From Castellaniella sp034675905 (GTDB lineage: Bacteria; Pseudomonadota; Gammaproteobacteria; Burkholderiales; Burkholderiaceae_B), in assembly GCF_034675905.1 (NCBI RefSeq), contig NZ_JAUCCV010000001.1, forward strand, positions 105,959-169,958: a stretch of 64,000 bases of DNA, in the 5' to 3' direction. The number at the start of each line of letters is the position of its first letter. The stretch's first letter is position 1. Of this stretch, positions 8,469 to 17,641 are shown piece by piece. The notes beneath the pieces are model-generated. The model saw nothing but the letters and a program-made list of their open reading frames with translations. It was not told the origin of the DNA and made no database searches. Position numbers and translations under genes: made by a program.

Positions 8469-10448
8469 TTACTGCACCTGGGACAACTGATCCAGGATGC
8501 CGGGGTTCTCCAGCGTAGAGACGTCCTGGGTGATGGGCTCACCCTTGGCGACCACGCGCAGCAGACGGCGCATGATCTTGCCTGAACGCGTCTTTGGCAG
8601 GTTTTCCCCGAAACGGATTTCACGCGGCTTGGCGATGGGGCCGATTTCCTTGGCGACCCAGTCGCGCAGCTGCTTGGCCATTGCGGCAGCGGCGTCGCCT
8701 TGCGGCAACGGGCCGTTGAGCACCACGAACGCCACCACGGCTTCGCCCGTCGTCGCATCCGGGCGGCCCACCACGGCGGCCTCGGCCACCAGTTCGTGCG
8801 CCACCAGGGCCGATTCGACTTCCATCGTGCCCAGACGGTGGCCCGAGACGTTCAGCACGTCGTCGATGCGGCCCATGATCCAGAAATAGCCGTCCTTGTC
8901 GCGCTGGGCGCCGTCGCCCGCCAGGTAGTAGCCTTTCAGCTCTTCCGGGAAATAGGTTTTCTTGAAGCGTTCCGGGTCGCCCCAGATTGTGCGAATCATG
9001 GACGGCCACGGACGGCGCACCACCAGGAAACCACCCTTGCCGCGTTCGACTTCTTCGCCGGTTTCATCGACGATGGCAGCATCGATGCCGGGCAGCGGCA
9101 AGGTGCAGGAACCGGGTTTCAGCGGCGTGACGCCCGGCAGCGGCGTGATCATGTGGGCGCCGGTTTCAGTCTGCCACCACGTATCGATCACCGGACAGCG
9201 CTGGTTGCCGACGTTGTTGTAGTACCAGACCCAGGCTTCCGGATTGATGGGTTCGCCCACAGAACCGATGATGCGCAGGGAACTGAGGTCATAGGATTTC
9301 GGGTGAACCTTGGCATCGGCTTCGGACGCCTTGGTCAGCGAACGGATCGCCGTCGGGGCCGTATAGAACACCGACACCTTGTGTTCCTGGATCATTTTCC
9401 AGAAGCGACCGGCATCCGGATAGGTGGGAACGCCTTCGAAGACCACCTGAGTCACGCCGGCCGCCAAGGGGCCGTAGGTGACGTAGGAGTGCCCCGTGAC
9501 CCAACCCACGTCGGCCGTGCACCAGAACACGTCGTCGGGCTTGGCGTCGAAGGTCCATTTCATGGTGATCAGGGACCACAGCAGGAACCCGGCGCTGGAA
9601 TGCTGCACGCCTTTGGGCTTGCCGGTGGAACCGGACGTATACAGAATGAACAGCGGATGGTCGGCATCGACCGGCACCGGCGGGCAATCAAAGGACTGTC
9701 CCTGGATCACATCGTGCCACCACAGGTCGCGGCTGGCGTCCCATTTGACGTCCGAACCGGCGCGCTTGTAGGTGATGACCTTGCGCACGGCTTCGCAATC
9801 GCCCATGGCCAGGGCCTCGTCCACCGCGTTCTTCAGGGGGATGATCTTGCCGCCGCGGGCTTGCGCGTCAGCCGTGATGATCAGGGTCGCGCCCACGTCC
9901 ACCACGCGTTCGTGGATGCTCTTGGCCGAGAAGCCGCCGAACACCACGGAATGGATGATGCCCAAACGAGCGCAGGCCTGCATGGCCACCACGGCCTCGA
10001 TGGACATCGGCAGGTACAGCACGGCGCGTTCGCCGGTCTTGAAACCCTGCGCCTTGAGCGCATTGGCGAACTGCGACACGAGCGCATGCAGTTCTTTATA
10101 GGTGACCTTGGTGACCTTGCCGTCATCCGCTTCGAAAATCAGGGCCGCGCGGTTTTCCGCAGGCGTGCCCAGATGTTTGTCCAGACAGTTGGCCGAGACG
10201 TTCAGCTGACCATCGGGATAGAACTTGTAAAACGGCTTGTTGGATTCATCCAGCACCTGGGTAAAGGGCTTTTCCCACACCAGGTTTTCATTGGCCAGTC
10301 GCGCCCAGAATGCATTCGGATCCCGATTGGCTTCATCGCACAGCGCCTTGTAACCTTCCATCCCGGACACATTGGCCTGTTTGACCAGATCGGCGGGCGG
10401 CGGAAACACACGATTTTCCACCAATATGGATTCAATCTCCGTAGCCAT
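8469..10448 (-). CDS. acs: Acetyl-CoA synthetase
   Basis: 659 residues of the AMP-forming acyl-CoA synthetase family. It converts acetate, ATP and CoA to acetyl-CoA. Visible motifs are the P-loop-like ILYTSGSTGKPKGVQHS, VFWCTADVGWVTGHSYVTYGPL, the acetate-pocket DTWWQTETG, the hinge GRIDDVLNVSGHRLGTMEVES, and the PKTRSGKIMRR motif whose lysine is the acetylation-regulated catalytic residue. Length matches Acs (about 650). The start at 10448 has AAGGAG nine bases upstream, and a CRP-like palindrome lies at 10466-10481. Monocistronic: it ends at a strong terminator, and the UMF1-family gene upstream ends 109 bases away. Confidence 0.96.
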   Translation of the reverse strand: MATEIESILVENRVFPPPADLVKQANVSGMEGYKALCDEANRDPNAFWARLANENLVWEKPFTQVLDESNKPFYKFYPDGQLNVSANCLDKHLGTPAENRAALIFEADDGKVTKVTYKELHALVSQFANALKAQGFKTGERAVLYLPMSIEAVVAMQACARLGIIHSVVFGGFSAKSIHERVVDVGATLIITADAQARGGKIIPLKNAVDEALAMGDCEAVRKVITYKRAGSDVKWDASRDLWWHDVIQGQSFDCPPVPVDADHPLFILYTSGSTGKPKGVQHSSAGFLLWSLITMKWTFDAKPDDVFWCTADVGWVTGHSYVTYGPLAAGVTQVVFEGVPTYPDAGRFWKMIQEHKVSVFYTAPTAIRSLTKASEADAKVHPKSYDLSSLRIIGSVGEPINPEAWVWYYNNVGNQRCPVIDTWWQTETGAHMITPLPGVTPLKPGSCTLPLPGIDAAIVDETGEEVERGKGGFLVVRRPWPSMIRTIWGDPERFKKTYFPEELKGYYLAGDGAQRDKDGYFWIMGRIDDVLNVSGHRLGTMEVESALVAHELVAEAAVVGRPDATTGEAVVAFVVLNGPLPQGDAAAAMAKQLRDWVAKEIGPIAKPREIRFGENLPKTRSGKIMRRLLRVVAKGEPITQDVSTLENPGILDQLSQVQ

Positions 10449-10465
10449 TTTGTTCGCTCCTTTTG

Positions 10466-10481
10466 AGTGATGTAATTCACA
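10466..10481. promoter_or_regulatory. CRP/FNR-type palindrome upstream of acs
   Basis: AGTGA-N6-TCACA differs from the E. coli CRP consensus TGTGA-N6-TCACA at one base. It lies 18 bases before the acs start, probably downstream of the promoter. CRP activates acs in E. coli, which makes the match interesting, but a short palindrome alone is weak evidence. Confidence 0.35.
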
Positions 10482-10557
10482 TCATGTTTGAATTGTGTTA
10501 TTTGCAACCGTACTGCACGAGTCTTACTTGATTCTGACAAATGAAACCTGGCCGCCG

Positions 10558-11862
10558 TCAGGCCGGCTGGACGCCGTCGGACGGGTGAACGGCATCCCGA
10601 TCTCTCTGGCCCCGGGCGAAATCCAGGCGGCCCAGCAACCATAGTCCCGCCAGGAAGAACAAGCCGGTCGCCAGCAGGGCGACCCGATGATTGCCTTGCG
10701 TCAGCCAGACCAGCAGACCATAACTCAGCGGCCCCACGACCGCCGCCAACTGCACGGCAAAGGTCCACAAGGCAAAGAATTCCGCCGGCCGGCGGGCAGG
10801 GGCCAAGACGCCCACCATGGCCCGCCCGGCGCTCTGGCTGGTACCCATGCACAAACCAGCCAAGGCCGCAGCGGCCCAGAACACCGGCAGGGACTGCGCC
10901 GACACGGCCAACCCCACCATCAGCAGCCAGCCGCACAGGGTCAGGGCCAGCGCCCGCTTGTGCCCGATGCGATCCTGCAGATAGCCGAAACCGAAGGCGC
11001 CGACCGCTGCCGCGATATTGACCAGAAACACCAGCAGCATGGTCTGGCGCATCTCGAAGCCCATGACCTCGGTCGCATAGACCGCCGACAGCGTGATGAC
11101 GACGGCAATCCCCGCCTGGTAGCAGGCGATGCACATCAGCAAACGCCGGAAATCGGGATAGTCGCGGCGGGTTTCCCGCCAGGCGCGGCGCAGCTGCGCC
11201 AGCATGGCCGGCGCCGGGGCGGCCGCCGTCTGGGCCGGTTCACGCAGCCACAGAAACGACGGCGTGGCCGCCAGGGCGAAGATCCCCGCCGTCAGCACCA
11301 TGATCCAGGGGACATAGGCCTGGGCCGGCAGACCGCCGGCAGCCGCCGACCCGGCGATCCACAGCGCCAGTCCCAAAGCCAGCATGCCGCCGCAGTAGCC
11401 AAAGCTCCAGCCCCACCCCGACACGCGTCCCATGGATTCCGTGCGGGCCAGGCCAGGCAGAAAGGACGCCACGGCGGATTCACCGACACAATAAAAGGCA
11501 TTCGAGAGCGCCAGCCAGAACAGGCCCCAGACCACATCCCCCGGACCGACGCTGGCCAGGACCGCCGTGGCCAGCACACAGCCGACTGTGCTGGTGAACA
11601 ACAGCCGCCGATGTCCGGCGCGGGCATCGGCCCGCGCCCCCAGACCCGGCATGGCGAACATCACCGCCAGGTACGACACCGACAGGGCCGCCGTCAGCGC
11701 CAGCGTGCCCCAGGCCTGACCGTCTGCCACCACGCCGACGAAATACGCGTTGAATACCGCCGTCAGAACCACCGTGGTGTAGCCGGAATTGGCGAAGTCG
11801 TACATGGCCCACGACCAGACCTCGCGCCGGCCGACCCCCGGCTGCAGCAGACGGGTATTCAC
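10558..11862 (-). CDS. UMF1/Atg22-type MFS transporter
   Basis: 434 residues with about twelve membrane helices. The N-terminal REVWSWAMYDFANSGYTTVVLTAVFNAYFV is the signature of the UMF1 (vacuole effluxer Atg22-like) branch of the major facilitator superfamily. The substrate of bacterial members is unknown. The GTG start at 11862 overlaps the prpE stop in GTGA, so the two are translationally coupled. Position suggests export or uptake of a small carboxylate or amino acid linked to propionate metabolism, but that is inference only. It ends 109 bases before acs on the same strand. Confidence 0.82.
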   Translation of the reverse strand: MNTRLLQPGVGRREVWSWAMYDFANSGYTTVVLTAVFNAYFVGVVADGQAWGTLALTAALSVSYLAVMFAMPGLGARADARAGHRRLLFTSTVGCVLATAVLASVGPGDVVWGLFWLALSNAFYCVGESAVASFLPGLARTESMGRVSGWGWSFGYCGGMLALGLALWIAGSAAAGGLPAQAYVPWIMVLTAGIFALAATPSFLWLREPAQTAAAPAPAMLAQLRRAWRETRRDYPDFRRLLMCIACYQAGIAVVITLSAVYATEVMGFEMRQTMLLVFLVNIAAAVGAFGFGYLQDRIGHKRALALTLCGWLLMVGLAVSAQSLPVFWAAAALAGLCMGTSQSAGRAMVGVLAPARRPAEFFALWTFAVQLAAVVGPLSYGLLVWLTQGNHRVALLATGLFFLAGLWLLGRLDFARGQRDRDAVHPSDGVQPA

Positions 11863-13745
11863 AGGGCCGAACGGATCTGATCCAGGACGCCGGGGTCCTC
11901 GATCGTCGTCAGGTCACCCGGGTCGCGCCCTTCGCACAAGGCCACGATGGCGCGGCGCAGCACCTTGCCCGAACGCGTTTTCGGCAGGCTGTTGACGAAC
12001 AGAATGCGGGCGGGCCGCGCCACGGCGCCATTACGCTGTTCGATCACGCGCTTGATCTCGGCTTCCAGCCGCTCGCGTCCGCCGGCCTCATCCAGCAACG
12101 CCGGATTGCGCAACACGGCAAACGCCATGGCTTCCTGGCCTTTCAATGGGTCGGCCACCCCCACCACTGCCGATTCGGCCACGGCAGGATGGGTATTCAC
12201 GGATTCCTCGATTTCGCGGGTGCCCAGGCGGTGGCCGGCAACGTTGATGACGTCGTCGGTACGCCCCAGGATGAACCAGTAGCCGTCCTTGTCCACCAAG
12301 CCCCAGTCGGACGTGGAATACGTCAGGCGACCGGAAAAGGACTGGAAGTACGTCCGCACGAAACGATCATCGTCGCCCCAGATGGTACTCATGGCGCCAG
12401 GCGGCAGCGGCGGCTCGATCGCCACCACGCCCTTTTGGTTCGGGCCGCAGTCCTGTCCGGTGGATTCATCGATGGCCCGCACGTCAAAGCCGTAGACCGG
12501 CACCGTGGGACTGCCGAAACGCGCGGGGATTTCCTCGACCCCAGGCTGCGCCGACAGGATGGGCCAGCCGGTTTCGGTCTGCCAGTAATTGTCGACCACG
12601 GGCTTGCCCAGGGCTTCGGACAGCCACTGCCCGGTCAATTCATCCAATGGTTCGCCTGCCAGATAAATGCGATCCAGGCTGGACAGATCGTGACGCTTCA
12701 ACAAGGCCGGGTCGTGCTTTTTCAGCACCCGGATGGCCGTGGGCGCGGAAAACAAGGCATTGACCCGATAGGTCTCGACGATGCGCCACAGGATGGCCGC
12801 GTCGGGGCGCACCGGCGTGCCTTCGTACATGACCGTGGCCTGGCCGTTCAGCAGCGGCCCATAGACGACGTAGGAATGCCCCACCACCCAGCCCACGTCG
12901 CTGCTGGAAAAATAGACGTCGCCCGGCTTGCCGCCGAAGATGTATTCCATGGATGCGCACAGGGCCACGGCATAGCCGCCGACGTCGCGCTGCACGCCTT
13001 TGGGGTTGCCCGTCGTGCCCGAGGTATACAGGATATAGCTGGGCGTATTGGATTCCAGCCAGACCACGGGCACTTGCACGTCCAGATGGCGGGCGCGCAA
13101 GGTCGCGTAATCCAGATCCCGGCCTGCGGTCAGATCCATCGCCGCCAGGCCGCGATTGACCAGCACGACGTGTTCAGGCGCATGCGAGGACTGCGCAATC
13201 GCCTGATCCAGCAGTGGCTTATAGGCGATGGGACGCCCGCCGCGTGAACCGGCGTCGGTCGAGATGATGACCTTGGGCGCGGCATCGTCGATGCGCTGCG
13301 CCAGGTTATGGGATGCAAAACCGCCGAACACCACCGAATGGATGGCGCCGATGCGGGCGCAGGCCAGCATGAAAAACGCCGCCTGGGGAATCATGGGCAG
13401 ATACAGCAGCACCCGGTCGCCCTGCACCACCCCCAGCTGCTGCAAGATAGCGGCGGCGGCGTTGACTTCGCGGGCCAGATCGGTGCGGGTGTAGACGATT
13501 TCCTGATCGACTTCCGTCGAGACCCAGATCAGGGCAGGCTGATCTGCCTGCGTATCCAGCCAGCGGTCGACCGCGTTGTAGCACAGATTGGTGCGCCCGC
13601 CCACGAACCAGCGGGCAAACGGCGGGCGGGAATAATCCAGCACCTGGGTAAAGGGGGTTTCCCAATGGATGCGCTGGGCTTCGCGGGCCCAGAAGGCATC
13701 CCTGTCCTGCACCGACTGGCGGTGGAACTCACGGATTTTCTGCAT
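11859..13745 (-). CDS. prpE: Propionyl-CoA synthetase
   Basis: 628 residues of the AMP-forming acyl-CoA synthetase family, related to but distinct from the acs protein in the same window. It carries ILYTSGTTGNPKGVQRDVGG (the GVQRD form is typical of PrpE), YFSSSDVGWVVGHSYVVYGPL, DNYWQTETGWP, GRTDDVINVAGHRLGTREIEE and PKTRSGKVLRR. PrpE activates propionate for the methylcitrate cycle; no prpBCD are in the window. The ATG at 13745 is preferred over one 18 bases upstream because AGGAG lies eight bases before it. It overlaps the downstream UMF1 transporter by four bases. Confidence 0.93.
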   Translation of the reverse strand: MQKIREFHRQSVQDRDAFWAREAQRIHWETPFTQVLDYSRPPFARWFVGGRTNLCYNAVDRWLDTQADQPALIWVSTEVDQEIVYTRTDLAREVNAAAAILQQLGVVQGDRVLLYLPMIPQAAFFMLACARIGAIHSVVFGGFASHNLAQRIDDAAPKVIISTDAGSRGGRPIAYKPLLDQAIAQSSHAPEHVVLVNRGLAAMDLTAGRDLDYATLRARHLDVQVPVVWLESNTPSYILYTSGTTGNPKGVQRDVGGYAVALCASMEYIFGGKPGDVYFSSSDVGWVVGHSYVVYGPLLNGQATVMYEGTPVRPDAAILWRIVETYRVNALFSAPTAIRVLKKHDPALLKRHDLSSLDRIYLAGEPLDELTGQWLSEALGKPVVDNYWQTETGWPILSAQPGVEEIPARFGSPTVPVYGFDVRAIDESTGQDCGPNQKGVVAIEPPLPPGAMSTIWGDDDRFVRTYFQSFSGRLTYSTSDWGLVDKDGYWFILGRTDDVINVAGHRLGTREIEESVNTHPAVAESAVVGVADPLKGQEAMAFAVLRNPALLDEAGGRERLEAEIKRVIEQRNGAVARPARILFVNSLPKTRSGKVLRRAIVALCEGRDPGDLTTIEDPGVLDQIRSAL

Positions 13746-13839
13746 GATGTCGTCTCCTGCCATCCTGCAGTCCCGGCATCCTGTCAGACACCCGAAGCGC
13801 GGATGATTCCTGAATTATTTTGGGTGCTCACATGCTACA

Positions 13840-13864
13840 CCAGCCCCGAACGTACAGGGGCTGG
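13840..13864. other. Hairpin between tcdA and prpE
   Basis: CCAGCCCC and GGGGCTGG form a perfect eight-base-pair stem around a nine-base loop. It lies 39 bases beyond the tcdA stop and about 95 bases upstream of prpE. There is no U-run on either strand. It could end the tcdA transcript or sit in the prpE leader. Confidence 0.4.
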
Positions 13865-13903
13865 CTGACACGAGGCTGACGCGCCCGCTACCGCGAACCG
13901 CCG

Positions 13904-14779
13904 TCAGGCATCCCGTCGGGCCAGCGCTTGCTGAACCGCCCAGTTGGCAGCGGCCAGCCCCATGCAGGCCGTGACCGTCACGATGGAGCCATACCCGGCG
14001 CAGGACAAGCCCTGAGGCGCTGCCGCCACGGCGTCGGGCGCGGCGCAAGCCGCCGCCGGCTGCGTCCAGGCGGACGGCAGCACGACCGGCTGGTCGAACC
14101 ACAAGCAGGGCACGCCCATGCGCGGCACCCGCCGCCGGGGCTTGCCGCCGGCGGCGCCGCCCTTGGGGTAGCCATGGCGCTGCCGCAGTTCCTGGCGGAT
14201 GCGGCCCAGCAAGGCATCATGCACGGACGCGGACAGATCCCCGGCCCGCAACGCCAGCGGATCGGTCTTGCCCCCCGCCCCGCCACACACCAGCACAGGC
14301 CAGCCTTGGGCGCGCGCCTGCAGAATCATGGCGATCTTGGCCGGCACCTGGTCCGTGCAGTCCAGCAGGATGCCCGCCGGCCCCGCCGACAGAATCCCGT
14401 CCAGATTGCCGGCGCTGACAAAATCGTCGATTTCCGTGACCCGGCAACCCGGATGGATGTCGCGCACGCGATCCGCCATGGCGCGGATCTTGGCCATGCC
14501 CAGTGTGCTGCCCAGGGCATGGGCCTGACGATTGATGTTGGATTCGGCGATATGGTCCATGTCCACCAGGGTCAGCGCGCCCACCCCGGAACGCGCCAGG
14601 GCTTCGACGCACCAGGCGCCCACCCCGCCGATCCCGGCCACCACCACATGCAGCGCCGACAAGGCCTGCCAGGCGCCAGCGCCGTACAAACGATCCAAGC
14701 CGCCAAAACGGCGTTCCGGATCGGCATCGGGCGCTGCAAAGGCGGGCAAGGCGGGCGTGGCAGGATCTGGAGCAGACAT
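13904..14779 (-). CDS. tcdA: tRNA threonylcarbamoyladenosine dehydratase
   Basis: 291 residues of the ThiF/E1-like family. TcdA (CsdL/YgdL) uses ATP to cyclise t6A37 in tRNA to ct6A. Visible features are RFGGLDRLYG at the start of the domain, the nucleotide loop VVVAGIGGVGAWCVEALARSGVG, LVDMDHIAESNINRQ, and the late CAGYGSIVTVTACMGLAAAN. There is an arginine/proline-rich segment near residues 215-235. In-frame starts exist at 14866, 14824 and 14779; the shortest is used because residues upstream do not resemble the family, but 14824 has a better ribosome site (AGGGAG). The Sua5 gene a few kilobases away makes the t6A precursor. Confidence 0.87.
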   Translation of the reverse strand: MSAPDPATPALPAFAAPDADPERRFGGLDRLYGAGAWQALSALHVVVAGIGGVGAWCVEALARSGVGALTLVDMDHIAESNINRQAHALGSTLGMAKIRAMADRVRDIHPGCRVTEIDDFVSAGNLDGILSAGPAGILLDCTDQVPAKIAMILQARAQGWPVLVCGGAGGKTDPLALRAGDLSASVHDALLGRIRQELRQRHGYPKGGAAGGKPRRRVPRMGVPCLWFDQPVVLPSAWTQPAAACAAPDAVAAAPQGLSCAGYGSIVTVTACMGLAAANWAVQQALARRDA

Positions 14780-14861
14780 GGCGGCAGTGCGGCAATACAA
14801 ACGGGGAATACGGCATTTTGCCATGGACCCGTATTCTCCCTGCGCCGCGCCTGGGCCGGCA

Positions 14862-14889
14862 TTCACGGTCTGCGCAAGTCCTCTACAAT
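14862..14889 (+). promoter_or_regulatory. Possible sigma70 promoter for the gamma-glutamylcyclotransferase gene
   Basis: TTCACG (14862-14867) and TACAAT (14884-14889) are separated by 16 bases. The predicted start of transcription is about 25 bases before the GTG at 14923. It overlaps the 5' region of the divergent tcdA. Confidence 0.4.
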
Positions 14890-14922
14890 AGAACGCATCT
14901 CTTTGCCACCGCCTTTTGCCCC

Positions 14923-15573
14923 GTGAACGCCTCTGTGCACCGCTCTACCCGCCAGCCACCGCCGCCCGAGGCATTCCGGCTGCGGGACGATGCCTGGCAC
15001 GCGGCTTCCATCCGGCAAACGCTGCAGCACTGGGATGGCCGCAGCGATCTCTGGGTGTTCGGCTACGGTTCCCTGATCTGGCGGCCAGAATTCGACTTTC
15101 TGGAAGCCCGCCGGGCGCGGATCCACGGCTACCACCGGGCGCTGTGCCTGTGGTCGCGCATCAACCGCGGTACGCCGGAACAACCCGGCCTGGTTTTTGG
15201 CCTGGATCTGGGCGGCTCCTGCACGGGACGCGCCTTTCGCATCGCCGCCGACCAGGCGCCCGACATTCTGCAGAACCTGTGGCGGCGCGAAATGCCCAGC
15301 GCCGCCTATATTCCGCGCTGGCTGCGCTGCCACACGGCCGACGGCATCCTGTCCGGACTGGTGTTCACCATGAACCGCCAGGATACGGGCTATGCCTCGG
15401 ATCTGTCGCTTGATCAGATCCTGGCCGCCGTGCGCCAAGGCCATGGCCGCTATGGCGCCTGCACCGATTACGTGCTGCAAACCGCCCAGGCCCTGAACGC
15501 CGCCGACATCCCTGACCAACGGCTGCAGGCCATCGCCCAAGCGCTGCAATCCTCTCATTCCTCCTTCTCCTGA
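14923..15573 (+). CDS. Gamma-glutamylcyclotransferase (ChaC-like)
   Basis: 216 residues. ChaC-type enzymes release 5-oxoproline from glutathione or gamma-glutamyl peptides. The defining loop FGYGSLIWRPEF lies near residues 45-56, followed by RIHGYHRALCLWSRINRGTPEQPGLVFGLD and a RYGACTDYV segment close to the C-terminus as in ChaC homologues. The frame is open upstream to an ATG at 14818 inside divergent tcdA; the GTG at 14923 is chosen because it lies just downstream of a promoter-like TACAAT, but no good ribosome site is seen. The stop is nine bases before pdxH, suggesting cotranscription. Confidence 0.83.
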   Translation: MNASVHRSTRQPPPPEAFRLRDDAWHAASIRQTLQHWDGRSDLWVFGYGSLIWRPEFDFLEARRARIHGYHRALCLWSRINRGTPEQPGLVFGLDLGGSCTGRAFRIAADQAPDILQNLWRREMPSAAYIPRWLRCHTADGILSGLVFTMNRQDTGYASDLSLDQILAAVRQGHGRYGACTDYVLQTAQALNAADIPDQRLQAIAQALQSSHSSFS

Positions 15574-15582
15574 GCTGGCCTC

Positions 15583-16215
15583 ATGTCCATCGCCGATATC
15601 CGCCAAACCTATCAAAAATTCGAACTGCTGGAATCCGCTGCCGCAACGGACCCCTACGCACAATTTGAACAATGGTTCCAACAGGCCCTGCACAGCGAGG
15701 TCCACGAGCCGACCGCCATGACGCTGGCCACCGCCGATACCGCCGGACACCCGTCCGCCCGCATCGTGCTGCTGAAAGGCTTCGATGCCCAGGGCTTCGT
15801 GTTCTACACCAATTACCAATCACGCAAAGGCCAGGAACTGAGCACCAATCCGCACGCCAGCCTGTTGTTCTTCTGGCCCGAACTGGAGCGCCAGATCCGC
15901 ATCGAAGGCGGCGTCGCCCCCGTATCCGCCGCCGAGTCCGACGCCTACTATGCCAGCCGGCCGCTGGGGTCGCGCATCGGCGCCTGGGCGTCGCCTCAAA
16001 GCCATTCCATCAGCCACGAGGCCCTGGCCCAGCGCGTGCAGGACTTGACGTTGGAACTGGGCGATGCCCCGCCCCGCCCGCCTCACTGGGGCGGCTACCG
16101 CCTGCAGGCGACGCACATCGAATTCTGGCAAGGCCGGCCATCCCGTCTGCATGACCGGCTGGTCTACACCCTGAATGCAGCGGGTGGCTGGGATCTGGAC
16201 CGTCTGGCCCCCTGA
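15583..16215 (+). CDS. pdxH: Pyridoxamine 5'-phosphate oxidase
   Basis: 210 residues, the usual length. The FMN enzyme makes PLP from PNP or PMP. Visible family motifs are PTAMTLATAD, RIVLLKGFDAQGFVFYTNYQSRKG, LFFWPELERQIRIEGGV, SRPLGSRIGAWAS and the C-terminal signature RPPHWGGYRLQATHIEFWQGRPSRLHDR. It overlaps the flavin reductase start by one base (TGATG). PLP from this enzyme serves the aminotransferase and MocR protein at the start of the window, though not in one operon. Confidence 0.95.
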   Translation: MSIADIRQTYQKFELLESAAATDPYAQFEQWFQQALHSEVHEPTAMTLATADTAGHPSARIVLLKGFDAQGFVFYTNYQSRKGQELSTNPHASLLFFWPELERQIRIEGGVAPVSAAESDAYYASRPLGSRIGAWASPQSHSISHEALAQRVQDLTLELGDAPPRPPHWGGYRLQATHIEFWQGRPSRLHDRLVYTLNAAGGWDLDRLAP

Positions 16216-16754
16216 TGAGCGCCATGACTGCCCCTCCGACGCCGGCGGACTTTCCATCCCTGTATTTCCGTTCAGCCTTGGGTCGCTTCCCGACGGGCGT
16301 GACCATCGTCACTGCTGAACACCCGGATACCGGCGCCCCGCTGGGATTGACCATCAGTTCCTTCAGTTCGGTCTCGCTGGACCCGCCCATGGTCCTGTGG
16401 ACATTGACCCACACGGCCTCGTCCCTAGAGGCATTCCTGGCCCTGGACCATTACGTCATCCATGTTCTGTCAGCCAGCCAGGTCGATCTGGCCCGCCGCT
16501 TTGCCAAAGGTCCGCAGGCAGACCGGTTTGCAGGCCTGCCGCTGGAACGCGCGCCCAGCGGCACGCTGATGCTGGGCGATACGCGCTGCGCCGCCTGGTT
16601 CGAATGCCACAACACCCAGCAGCATCAGGCCGGAGATCACACGATCTTCGTCGGCCAGGTGGAACACTGCCAGCGCCAGCTGCTGTCGCCCCTGATCTAT
16701 CATGCCGGGGACTTTGAATTGACCCAGGCCAGCGAACCCCTGTCCCGCAACTGA
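16215..16754 (+). CDS. Flavin reductase-like, FMN-binding protein
   Basis: 179 residues with one flavin-reductase-like split-barrel domain. LGRFPTGVTIVTA, GLTISSFSSVSLDPPMVLWTL and the late HTIFVGQVEHC are typical of the HpaC/RutF/ActVB group, which supply reduced FMN or FAD to two-component monooxygenases or bind flavin themselves. No monooxygenase partner is adjacent. The start overlaps the pdxH stop by one base, so the genes are coupled. PdxH is also an FMN split-barrel enzyme, which may reflect shared ancestry of the pair rather than shared substrate. Confidence 0.83.
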   Translation: MSAMTAPPTPADFPSLYFRSALGRFPTGVTIVTAEHPDTGAPLGLTISSFSSVSLDPPMVLWTLTHTASSLEAFLALDHYVIHVLSASQVDLARRFAKGPQADRFAGLPLERAPSGTLMLGDTRCAAWFECHNTQQHQAGDHTIFVGQVEHCQRQLLSPLIYHAGDFELTQASEPLSRN

Positions 16755-16779
16755 ACGACACGCCGCCACCCCGCACTCC

Positions 16780-17628
16780 ATGCACGACTATATCCTGACG
16801 CTTTCCTGCCCTGATCGCATGGGCATTGTTCATTCCGTCAGCAGCTGGCTGCTGACCCGCCACGGCAACATCGTGCACGCCCAGCAGTTCGGCGACCCCG
16901 ACAGCCAGCAGTTCTTTCTACGCGTACATTTTTCCCTGCCGGCTGACGATGAGGTCGACACCCTGCAGCAGGATTTCGCTACGGTGGCCGAACGCTTCGG
17001 CATGCAGTTTCAGATTCATGATGCCCGCCGCAAGGCGCGGCTGCTGGTGCTGGTCAGCCGTCAGGGACACTGTCTGAATGACCTGCTGTTTCGCGTGCAA
17101 AGCGGACAGATGCCGGCGGAAATCGCCGGTGTGATCTCCAACCACCCGGATTTCCAAGTCCTGGCCCAGGCGCACGGGCTGCCGTTTCACCACCTGCCGG
17201 TATCCGCCGACACCCGGGCGGCGCAAGAACAGCAGATTCTGGACCTGGTCGAGCGTGAACGGGTGGATCTGGTCGTATTGGCCCGCTATATGCAGATCCT
17301 GTCATCCGATCTATGCCGGGCGCTGACGGGCCGCGCCATCAATATCCACCACAGCTTCCTGCCCAGCTTCAAGGGCGCGCGACCCTATTACCAGGCCCAT
17401 GCACGGGGCGTGAAGATCATCGGCGCTACCGCCCACTATGTCACGCAGGACCTGGATGAAGGCCCCATCATCGAGCAGGACATCGAGCGCGTGGATCACG
17501 CCATGGGGCCGCAGGACCTGACCCGCATCGGCAGCGATGTCGAATCCGTGGTGCTGTCACGCGCCGTGCGCTGGCATGTGGAACATCGCATTCTGCTGAA
17601 TGGCCGGCGCACGGTGGTGTTTCGCTAA
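16780..17628 (+). CDS. purU: Formyltetrahydrofolate deformylase
   Basis: 282 residues. PurU hydrolyses 10-formyl-THF to THF and formate, balancing the one-carbon pool. Residues 1-80 are an ACT domain (YILTLSCPDRMGIVHSVSSWL, GNIVHAQQFGD); the rest is a formyltransferase fold with VLARYMQIL, INIHHSFLPSFKGARPYYQAH and GATAHYVTQDLDEGPIIEQD, carrying the catalytic Asn-His-Asp set (N in INIHH, H, and D in QDLDEGP). It is on the same strand as pdxH and the flavin reductase with a 25-base gap. Confidence 0.95.
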   Translation: MHDYILTLSCPDRMGIVHSVSSWLLTRHGNIVHAQQFGDPDSQQFFLRVHFSLPADDEVDTLQQDFATVAERFGMQFQIHDARRKARLLVLVSRQGHCLNDLLFRVQSGQMPAEIAGVISNHPDFQVLAQAHGLPFHHLPVSADTRAAQEQQILDLVERERVDLVVLARYMQILSSDLCRALTGRAINIHHSFLPSFKGARPYYQAHARGVKIIGATAHYVTQDLDEGPIIEQDIERVDHAMGPQDLTRIGSDVESVVLSRAVRWHVEHRILLNGRRTVVFR

Positions 17629-17641
17629 GAACTGCAGCCTG

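Noticed and set aside
8700..10466. 588-codon open frame opposite acs
   Set aside because: Shadow of acs; composition and lack of motifs are typical of high-GC antisense frames.
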